A DNA stretch of 37,395 nucleotides from an uncultured Prevotellaceae bacterium. GTDB lineage: Bacteria > Bacteroidota > Bacteroidia > Bacteroidales > Bacteroidaceae. The stretch lies in assembly GCA_946540735.1 (NCBI GenBank), contig CAMNIN010000040.1, positions 1-37,395 of the forward strand. Direction: 5' to 3'. The position numbers and the translations under genes are program-made. The notes below the pieces were generated by a model. That model saw nothing but the letters and a program-made list of their open reading frames with translations, did no database searches and was not told where the DNA came from. Below, piece after piece: positions 14,919-21,554 of the stretch; the stretch's first letter is position 1, and every line of letters begins with the position of its first letter.

Positions 14919-16322
14919 TTAATAGAACTTGAAGTAGTTGCGTGCGTTATTATAGCTGATGTCCTCAACCATTCTGGAGAGAGACTCCATGTCGTCGGGA
15001 AGCAATCCCTTCTCCACATCATTGCCCAAGAGGTTGCAGAGCAATCTTCTGAAATACTCATGCCTTGGATAAGACAGGAAGGAACGAGAATCGGTGAGCA
15101 TACCGACAAAACGACTCAGCAGGCCAAGTACAGAAAGAGCATTCATCTGCCGGGTCATGCCATCGAGCTGATCATTGAACCACCATCCAGAGCCAAACTG
15201 GATTTTACCGGGGCATGATCCATCCTGGAAGTTGCCAAGCATCGTAGCAATCACCTCATTGGCACATGGATTCAGTGTATAGAGAATCGTCCGGGTGAGT
15301 TTGCCTTCTGCGTTGAGATGATTAAGGAAATGACTCATGGCACGAGCCGTATTAAATTCGCCGATGGAATCAAATCCGGTATCAGGTCCTAATTGATTGT
15401 ACATCAAGGTGTTGTTGTCACGAATAGCACCATAGTGGAATTGCTGTGTCCAATTGCTTGCGTGATCCATCTCAGCCATGACCGTCAGGAAGCAGTGCTT
15501 AAACTGACGTACCTCAGCCTCAAGTAATGTCTGTCCCCTCATCGCCTTCTCAAAGATGATCTCGATCTGGCTGTCGGTATAAGGCTCATCATAGAATTCC
15601 TCTATGCCATGATCGCTCAGGCGGCATCCATTCTCATGGAAGAAGTCGTGACGCTTCTGCAATGCGTCCACCATATCCCGGAAAGAGTTGATTTCCATGT
15701 CAGCCACTTCAGCGAGTTGCTTGACGTAAGCGGGAAATTCCGGTTTTTCAATGTTCATGGCCTTGTCAGGTCTCCAAGCAGGAATCATCTTGACCTCGAA
15801 ACCACTCTCACGGGTCTGCTTATGGAACCTGAGATCATCCACGGGATCATCAGTCGTGCAAACGCACTCCACGTGATAACGCCTCATGAATCCCCTTGCC
15901 GTATACTCAGGCAACTTGAGTTTCTCATTGCACTCATCGAAAATCTCACGAGCAGTCTTCGGGCTTAACAACTTCTCAATACCGAAAGCAGTCTTCAGCT
16001 CCAGATGAGTCCAGTGGTAAAGCGGATTACGGAAGGTATATGGCACAGTCTCAGCCCACTTCTCAAATTTTTCCCAGTCGGTGGTGTCCTTGCCAGTGCA
16101 GAACCGCTCATCCACACCATTGGTACGCATGGCGCGCCACTTATAGTGATCGCCACCCAACCAGAGTTCAGTGATTGAACTGAATTTGTGATCGGAAGCC
16201 ACCATTTCGGGAATAAGATGACAGTGATAGTCGATAATAGGCATGCGTGAGGCATGATTGTGATAAAGATCCTGTGCAGTTTTGGTCTCCAACAGGAAAT
16301 TTTCATCCATGAACTTTTTCAT
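14919..16322 (-). CDS. uxaC: Uronate isomerase (glucuronate/galacturonate isomerase)
   Basis: Converts D-glucuronate to D-fructuronate and D-galacturonate to D-tagaturonate, the first step of hexuronate catabolism. The 467 residues match the family. The N-terminal motif IIDYHCHLIPEM (about 29-40, with His33 and His35) is the amidohydrolase metal site; VECVCTTDDPVDDL and the MLTDSRSFLSYPRHEYFRR block near the C-terminus are characteristic. The start at 16322 is used, with Met5 an alternative. It is monocistronic by its own terminator and divergent from the asparaginase gene. It fits with the GH28 polygalacturonase and xylan enzymes in the window, whose products include uronic acids. Confidence 0.95.
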   Translation of the reverse strand: MKKFMDENFLLETKTAQDLYHNHASRMPIIDYHCHLIPEMVASDHKFSSITELWLGGDHYKWRAMRTNGVDERFCTGKDTTDWEKFEKWAETVPYTFRNPLYHWTHLELKTAFGIEKLLSPKTAREIFDECNEKLKLPEYTARGFMRRYHVECVCTTDDPVDDLRFHKQTRESGFEVKMIPAWRPDKAMNIEKPEFPAYVKQLAEVADMEINSFRDMVDALQKRHDFFHENGCRLSDHGIEEFYDEPYTDSQIEIIFEKAMRGQTLLEAEVRQFKHCFLTVMAEMDHASNWTQQFHYGAIRDNNTLMYNQLGPDTGFDSIGEFNTARAMSHFLNHLNAEGKLTRTILYTLNPCANEVIATMLGNFQDGSCPGKIQFGSGWWFNDQLDGMTRQMNALSVLGLLSRFVGMLTDSRSFLSYPRHEYFRRLLCNLLGNDVEKGLLPDDMESLSRMVEDISYNNARNYFKFY

Positions 16323-16383
16323 AAGAATATGTTATTAATAGATTTGTGATTATTTTTTAAGGTCTGTCTCAACGAAAGTTTTG

Positions 16384-16417
16384 CAAATATACAGATTTTA
16401 TTTTGAAAATGAGCAAA
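16384..16417 (-). promoter_or_regulatory. Promoter of uxaC
   Basis: On the minus strand TTTG (16414-16417), 22 bases, then TATATTTG (16384-16391). The leader would be about 55 bases. It overlaps the divergent asparaginase promoter. Confidence 0.55.
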
Positions 16418-16432
16418 AAAGGTCTATATTTG
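16402..16432 (+). promoter_or_regulatory. Promoter of the asparaginase gene
   Basis: TTTG (16402-16405), 19 bases, then TATATTTG (16425-16432). Transcription would start near 16439, 14 bases before the ATG at 16453, which rules out the open-frame start at 16381. Confidence 0.7.
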
Positions 16433-16452
16433 CAGTAAAAATTACGCAAACG

Positions 16453-17523
16453 ATGTCGTATATGAAAAATACACCCACCCCTGAGTCGATCAGCCATACA
16501 GGCAAGGTGCTCCTGATCTATACAGGAGGCACAATCGGCATGGGTTGCAATCCAAGGACCAAAGCCCTTGAGCCTTTGGATTTTAAGTATTTGGTGGAAA
16601 GTATGCCTGAGTTTCAGTATCTTCAGACCACCATCGACACCTATCATTTCGACCCTCCTGTGGACTCCAGTGACATGACGCCACAGATGTGGGCAGAACT
16701 GGTGAGGATCATCACCCGTAATTATTATATGTATGATGGTTTTGTGATCCTGCATGGCACAGACACCATGGCCTTCACGGCCTCAGCTCTGTCATTCATG
16801 CTGGAGAATCTCACCAAGCCCGTCATACTTACAGGAAGTCAGCTGCCCATCAACCAACTTCGTACAGACGGCAAGGAGAATCTTGTGACCAGCATCGAAC
16901 TGGCATCCGCCCATCATCCCGATGGTCGGGCGATGGTGCCCGAAGTCTGTATTTACTTTGGCGGCCAGTTGCTGCGTGGCAACCGGTCGACCAAGCAATC
17001 AGCTGACGGATTCAACGCATTCGCATCATTCAACTATCCGGTTCTCTGTCATGCCGGAGTGAATTTCGTCTACCACGAGCATCACATACTCACCCCCGAC
17101 TACACGATGGGATTAAAACCTCACACAGCAATGGATCCCAATGTCATCGTGCTGTCATTATTTCCTGGCATCCAAGAATGCTTCTTACGCCACGTGTTCG
17201 AAGCACCGGAGTTACGGGCCGTCGTGATGCGGACCTTTGGAAGCGGCAATGCACCGCAGAGCCCATGGCTCATCCGGCTGCTCCGTGAAGCGAGTAACCG
17301 AGGAGTCACCATTGTGAACATCAGCCAATGCGTCTCCGGGGCGGTGGAGATGAACCGATATGACACCGGATTACAGCTGAAGGATGCCGGTGTTGTCAGC
17401 GGCTACGACAGCACGGTGGAAAGTGCTGTCACCAAACTGATGTGCCTCCAAGCCCGCTTTGATGACCACCAGACCATCCGCGAGTACATGAACCGCTCCA
17501 TCAGCGGTGAAATAAGCATCTAA
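16453..17523 (+). CDS. ansA: Type I L-asparaginase
   Basis: Hydrolyses L-asparagine to aspartate and ammonia. From the ATG at 16453 the protein is 356 residues (16462 is an alternative). The first catalytic threonine is in [11 protein letters not shown], and the second site is [16 protein letters not shown], both classic. [19 protein letters not shown] and [13 protein letters not shown] follow. There is no signal peptide, consistent with the cytoplasmic type I enzyme. Rubrerythrin lies 28 bases downstream with no promoter of its own that I can find, so the two may be cotranscribed. Confidence 0.92.
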   Translation: MSYMKNTPTPESISHTGKVLLIYTGGTIGMGCNPRTKALEPLDFKYLVESMPEFQYLQTTIDTYHFDPPVDSSDMTPQMWAELVRIITRNYYMYDGFVILHGTDTMAFTASALSFMLENLTKPVILTGSQLPINQLRTDGKENLVTSIELASAHHPDGRAMVPEVCIYFGGQLLRGNRSTKQSADGFNAFASFNYPVLCHAGVNFVYHEHHILTPDYTMGLKPHTAMDPNVIVLSLFPGIQECFLRHVFEAPELRAVVMRTFGSGNAPQSPWLIRLLREASNRGVTIVNISQCVSGAVEMNRYDTGLQLKDAGVVSGYDSTVESAVTKLMCLQARFDDHQTIREYMNRSISGEISI

Positions 17524-17551
17524 TTTTTTTATCCATCTAAAACTATACACA

Positions 17552-18094
17552 ATGAAAGAACTGAAAGGAACAAAAACGGAGCGCAACCTGCAAGAGGCTT
17601 TCGCTGGTGAGAGCCAAGCGCGCAACAAGTATTCTTATTGGGCATCCAAAGCAAAGAAAGACGGTTTCCAGCAGATCGCAGCCATCTTTGAGGAAACAGC
17701 CAACAACGAGAAAGAACATGCCAAAATGTGGTTCAAGCTATTAGAAGGAGGAAGTATCCGCTCAACTCCCGAGAATCTGAAAGCAGCTGCCGACGGAGAG
17801 AATTTCGAATGGACCGACATGTATGAGCGCATGGCCCGTGAAGCAGAAGAAGAGGGATTTGTGGAAATCGCAGCCAAATTCCGTGGTGTGGCAGCCATTG
17901 AGAAGCATCATGAGGAGCGCTACCGCAAACTTCTCAAGAACATCGAGGACAAGGTGGTGTTCTCACGCGACGGCGACTGCATCTGGCAGTGCCGCAATTG
18001 CGGTCACATCGTCATAGGCAAGGAAGCCCCTGAGGTATGCCCTGTTTGCGACCATCCCCAAAGCTATTTCGAACTGGTCGCACAGAATTACTAA
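17552..18094 (+). CDS. rbr: Rubrerythrin
   Basis: Non-haem di-iron peroxidase that reduces hydrogen peroxide in anaerobes. The N-terminal four-helix domain carries the di-iron ligands in [38 protein letters not shown] and [11 protein letters not shown]. The C-terminal rubredoxin-like domain has CRNCG and [11 protein letters not shown], giving the four Cys ligands of the Fe(SCys)4 centre. The length of 180 residues is slightly below the typical 190. A GC-rich terminator follows at 18171-18200. It is a standard oxidative-stress gene of strict anaerobes, in line with a gut or rumen lifestyle. Confidence 0.95.
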   Translation: MKELKGTKTERNLQEAFAGESQARNKYSYWASKAKKDGFQQIAAIFEETANNEKEHAKMWFKLLEGGSIRSTPENLKAAADGENFEWTDMYERMAREAEEEGFVEIAAKFRGVAAIEKHHEERYRKLLKNIEDKVVFSRDGDCIWQCRNCGHIVIGKEAPEVCPVCDHPQSYFELVAQNY

Positions 18095-18170
18095 GCGAGA
18101 GTTTCTCTACCTCAATTATCGCATTTTCGTAACACCATCTCGTTATTAGTTTACGAGCAATGACCCTTCC

Positions 18171-18200
18171 CCCCTCCCCTAAAAAGGGAGGGGAGTTTTT
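18171..18200 (+). terminator. Terminator of rubrerythrin
   Basis: CCCCTCCC (18171-18178) pairs with GGGAGGGG (18186-18193) over a 7-base loop, with AGTTTTT following. The next 80 bases repeat related pieces (CCCTTTTTAAA, CTTTTTAAAAAGG, a GGGGGGG run), so the gap to the AraC gene is repeat-like and without a gene. Confidence 0.75.
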
Positions 18201-18285
18201 GATATGCGGATGGATTCATCACCCTTTTTAAACAGTGGGCTCACTTTTTAAAAAGGATTCTTAGGGGGGGAATATTGACTGACTC

Positions 18286-19170
18286 TTAAATGATAATGCG
18301 GGTCTTCCGATAGTTCTCCCGGAACTCGGTGGGGCTGCAAGCCTTTTTCTTTTTGAAAATGCGGTTGAAATTGCTGAGGTTGTTGAACCCGCAATCAAAA
18401 CTGATTTCTGAGATACTTCTTGAGGTATCGACAAGCATCCGTGAAGCAGCACCAAGGCGAATGTCGATAATATAATCAGTGAGATTGCGCCCTGTATGCA
18501 ATTTGAAGAACCTGCTGAAAGCACTTGGACTCATGCCCGCGATATCGGCCAAAGTCGCCAACCTCACCTCCTCCATGAAGTTCTTGCTGATATAATTTTT
18601 CACTTTCAGGATTCTACGGCTGTCATCCTCAACCGCGATCTTGGCAAAGCTCGACGACGCAAGCGGTTTAGCACCCTGGCATTTTGACAACTCGTAAAGA
18701 ATCGTCAAGAACTGCATGACAGCATAGAAACCCTCCTTGATGGAACTCAGGGAGTCGAGCATGCCATAAACCTTCATGATGGCACTCACCGGGAAACTCA
18801 AACCCTTTCTGGCTTCATTCATCATCTTGCGCACAGAGAGGAAGGGCGTACGCCCGAAAAGAGAATCCTCGCCCATGTTGAAGTCAAACTGAACCGTGAT
18901 TTCCCTAATATCCTCGCTTTCACACGTGTTCTGCTCCCAAACATGTTCGAGATCAGGACTTGTAATCAATACCAGGTCATACTCGCCAATCACCTCGTTG
19001 CTATCTCCCACGATACGTCTCACTCCAGGCGCATGCTCCACGAAATTGAGTTCAAACACTTCGTGGTTATGAATGGGATAAGTAAATTCCTTCTTCCGTC
19101 TATCGGCGATATAAAGGACATCCTTTCCGTTCAAAGGAGTGATTTCATGTATGATCCTTCTCTCGTCCAT
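18286..19170 (-). CDS. AraC-family transcriptional regulator
   Basis: Encodes 294 residues. The N-terminal half (about 1-110) looks like a cupin-type sensor domain (FTYPIHNHEVFELNFVEHAPG). The C-terminal 100 residues are the double helix-turn-helix: VRLATLADIAGMSPSAFSRFFKLHTGRNLTDYI and SISEISFDCGFNNLSNFNRIFKKKKACSPTEFRE, matching the AraC consensus closely. The gene starts only 7 bases after the dapA stop on the same strand, so the two are almost certainly cotranscribed. AraC regulators of this group usually control sugar-use genes; its targets here are unknown. Confidence 0.92.
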   Translation of the reverse strand: MDERRIIHEITPLNGKDVLYIADRRKKEFTYPIHNHEVFELNFVEHAPGVRRIVGDSNEVIGEYDLVLITSPDLEHVWEQNTCESEDIREITVQFDFNMGEDSLFGRTPFLSVRKMMNEARKGLSFPVSAIMKVYGMLDSLSSIKEGFYAVMQFLTILYELSKCQGAKPLASSSFAKIAVEDDSRRILKVKNYISKNFMEEVRLATLADIAGMSPSAFSRFFKLHTGRNLTDYIIDIRLGAASRMLVDTSRSISEISFDCGFNNLSNFNRIFKKKKACSPTEFRENYRKTRIII

Positions 19171-19177
19171 GGGTTGG

Positions 19178-20065
19178 CTACAGTTTCAATCCCTTCAATA
19201 TCTCGCTCATTTTCTGCAATGTAGTGACTCTTGTCGGTACAAGCGGCAATCGTAATACATTCTCGATGAACCCCATCTCATGAAGCAAAGCCTTGACACC
19301 TGCCGGATTGCCATCGACAAAAAGAAGACTGTAAAGATCTGTAAACTTATGGTGTATTTTCCGGGCAGCCTCGTACTCATTGTTGAATTCCAAGCGGATC
19401 ATCCTGGAAAACTCCTTGGGAAGAGCGTTCCCGATAACAGAGATCACCCCCACGGCCCCACTGGCAACCATAGGATAGGTCAATGCGTCATCGCCGCTGA
19501 TGATATCAAAATCCGCGGGTTTGTGCTTGATGATCTCATCCACCAGTTCAAGACTGCCGCTGGCCTCCTTGATTGCCACGATATTGTCGCAGTCATGCGC
19601 CAAACGGCATGTGGTCTCAGCTTTCATGAGAATACCCGTACGTCCTGGCACATTATACAGCACCACGGGGAGTTTGGTGGCCTCGGATATGGCTTTGAAA
19701 TGCCGGTAAAGGCCTTCTTGAGAAGGCTTGTTATAATAAGGGCAAACACTCAGCACGCCGTCGATTCCTTGAAAGTCACCAGTTTTGAGTTGCTCGACAA
19801 CCGCAGCGGTATTGTTTCCTCCACATCCCATCAGGATGGGCACCCTACCCCTGACTTGATTCACAATCATATTCTTGATATGGCTTTTCTCCTCGTCAGT
19901 CAAACAAGGAGTTTCACCGGTTGTCGCAAGGATACAAAGAAAATCAGCACCATTCTGGAGTTGGTATTCAACGAGTCGCTCAAGGGCGTCATCATCCACA
20001 CTACCATCTGCTTTAAAGGGCGTGACGAGGGCTATTCCAAGTCCTTTGAAAATATTTTGAGCCAT
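19178..20065 (-). CDS. dapA: 4-hydroxy-tetrahydrodipicolinate synthase
   Basis: Condenses pyruvate with aspartate semialdehyde, the first committed step of lysine and diaminopimelate synthesis. From the ATG at 20065 it is 295 residues, the family length. Diagnostic residues are visible: TTGETPCL (Thr44-Thr45 region), YYNKPSQEGLYRHF, LYNVPGRTG with the catalytic Tyr and the Arg that binds the substrate carboxylate, and IKEASG with the Schiff-base lysine. The GRTG arginine favours true DapA over N-acetylneuraminate lyase. It has a canonical promoter and leads an operon with the AraC regulator. Confidence 0.93.
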   Translation of the reverse strand: MAQNIFKGLGIALVTPFKADGSVDDDALERLVEYQLQNGADFLCILATTGETPCLTDEEKSHIKNMIVNQVRGRVPILMGCGGNNTAAVVEQLKTGDFQGIDGVLSVCPYYNKPSQEGLYRHFKAISEATKLPVVLYNVPGRTGILMKAETTCRLAHDCDNIVAIKEASGSLELVDEIIKHKPADFDIISGDDALTYPMVASGAVGVISVIGNALPKEFSRMIRLEFNNEYEAARKIHHKFTDLYSLLFVDGNPAGVKALLHEMGFIENVLRLPLVPTRVTTLQKMSEILKGLKL

Positions 20066-20115
20066 AATAATAAAAAGAATTTGTGGCAATCATTTGCCAA
20101 CCTGCTGATTGCGTG

Positions 20116-20147
20116 CAAAGTTACAAATAAACGAGAAAAAAGCCAAA
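20116..20147 (-). promoter_or_regulatory. Promoter of dapA-araC
   Basis: On the minus strand TTTG (20144-20147), 20 bases, then TAACTTTG (20116-20123). The leader to the ATG at 20065 would be about 45 bases. Confidence 0.75.
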
Positions 20148-20195
20148 TATATTCGTGTTTTTCCTTTTGAAAGTACATAAAAGGAGGAATGGAAA

Positions 20196-20240
20196 GCAAA
20201 AACAGGCTGTTGGAACAGATATCCGACAGCCTGTTTTTGC
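20196..20240 (-). terminator. Terminator at the end of the xylan locus
   Basis: GCAAAAACAGGCTGT (20196-20210) and ACAGCCTGTTTTTGC (20226-20240) are perfect 15-base inverted repeats with a 15-base loop. On the minus strand the stem ends in TTTTTGC, directly after the histidine phosphatase stop. Confidence 0.9.
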
Positions 20241-20243
20241 ATA

Positions 20244-21506
20244 TTATTTCACCTGATTACATTTCGCGGTATAGTATTCACGGAAATCCTTCCACTTATA
20301 GTAAGGAGCGCAATCTGTGGGAACAGGAAGCGTGGCTTCAGCACCGTTGAGTAGACATTTCACAAGAACATCTTCCGGTTTTTTCTTGCTTCGATAAAAA
20401 ACCAACTGGATGTTTGAGGCCTTGCATGTCTCCCAGTTCTGATAACAATTCTTCACCTCGTAAGGATCTTCCGGGTCTTTGTCAGCCCCATTGATGCCCA
20501 TCAGAACCGTGAGAGGTCCCAGGCATGTGTCGTGACCGAAGCGCAAGTCGCTGATATGATCACTTTCACCGCGAATCACGGCATCAGCTTTTTTGAGAAT
20601 ATCCTGAAGGATCGGTATCATGTCATATTGAGGGGTGAAAACCCATGAATAAGAACCGAGATTTGAATCCTCCCATTGTCCGGCAAGTTCTTCATCGGTG
20701 ACAATATTTCCCATCATGCCCTCATGCCCGATGTTTGGCAGCGAGGTATAAAGATTGAGAAGATCACTTGCAATCCGGTTGGGATTGCCAGGCAAACCTT
20801 CAGTGGAAGTGAAGACCCTTGAGACAATTTTAGGACGGAGAGAGTCATCCCTCTTAAACTGGTCGCGGTTTTTCTCGTATTTAGCCTTTGCCCTGGGGAA
20901 CCTGTGCTTGACGGGATTCTGCCGGTCGGTCGGCACGACGCCATCGAGAGTGAAACGTGACGACTGTTCACGGATCTCTATTTTCGGGTTGCACTGCGCG
21001 AGTTCCTGGCAAAAAGAAGCCATGCTGATCACGCACCTACCCGTGAGAGATGAGATGGCAAGCACATTTCCACCTTTTTTAAATACAGTTGGGAAATTGT
21101 TGTACATGGTGCGTGCGATGCGCTGATGTTGCTCCCATCCCAACTGCGTCAGTTCACTCACACCGGTCTGCAGTTCTTCTTTGGCAGCCATGAACTTCGT
21201 ATAAAAAGCCTTTCCCTCCGGAGTGAGAAGATTTTTTCTTTGTGCCGTGGTCAGCAGTGAGTCCAGATCTTTATACAGCTGGTCGGTCCAGTAGTAGCGA
21301 GAGCCGTGACGGCCGTAATGACTAATATAAAACGCCTTGTAGCCTTTGGGCGATTTCGTGAGCTTATGGTTTTCTGCCGGGTATGGGCAATCCATGCCAT
21401 ACGCTTTTTTCGGGTTAGCCTTGATCTGTTCGAACGGCGACACGTTTTGACCACATACCAGGATCGAACAGAAGACCCCGGTGAGGATAACGAGAATTTT
21501 TTTCAT
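20244..21506 (-). CDS. Secreted histidine acid phosphatase (phytase/MINPP-like)
   Basis: Encodes 420 residues from the ATG at 21506, which begins a signal peptide (MKKILVILTGVFCSILVCGQ). The catalytic histidine motif is SHYGRHGSR (His67), and the proton-donor block appears as LRFGHDTCLGP. Both mark branch-2 histidine phosphatases, which include phytases and multiple inositol-polyphosphate phosphatases. Secretion suggests release of phosphate from dietary organic phosphates. It is the last gene of the xylan-degradation unit, 48 bases after the GH3 gene, with no promoter seen between. Phytate is abundant in the same plant material as xylan, which makes the pairing plausible but unproven. Confidence 0.85.
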   Translation of the reverse strand: MKKILVILTGVFCSILVCGQNVSPFEQIKANPKKAYGMDCPYPAENHKLTKSPKGYKAFYISHYGRHGSRYYWTDQLYKDLDSLLTTAQRKNLLTPEGKAFYTKFMAAKEELQTGVSELTQLGWEQHQRIARTMYNNFPTVFKKGGNVLAISSLTGRCVISMASFCQELAQCNPKIEIREQSSRFTLDGVVPTDRQNPVKHRFPRAKAKYEKNRDQFKRDDSLRPKIVSRVFTSTEGLPGNPNRIASDLLNLYTSLPNIGHEGMMGNIVTDEELAGQWEDSNLGSYSWVFTPQYDMIPILQDILKKADAVIRGESDHISDLRFGHDTCLGPLTVLMGINGADKDPEDPYEVKNCYQNWETCKASNIQLVFYRSKKKPEDVLVKCLLNGAEATLPVPTDCAPYYKWKDFREYYTAKCNQVK

Positions 21507-21554
21507 GATATGATTTGATTGAGATTCCACATCATTAACGGATAAAGCATCGAA

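Noticed and set aside
19280..20170. 296-codon plus-strand open frame
   Set aside because: Antisense to dapA, which has all its diagnostic residues, and it runs through the dapA promoter.
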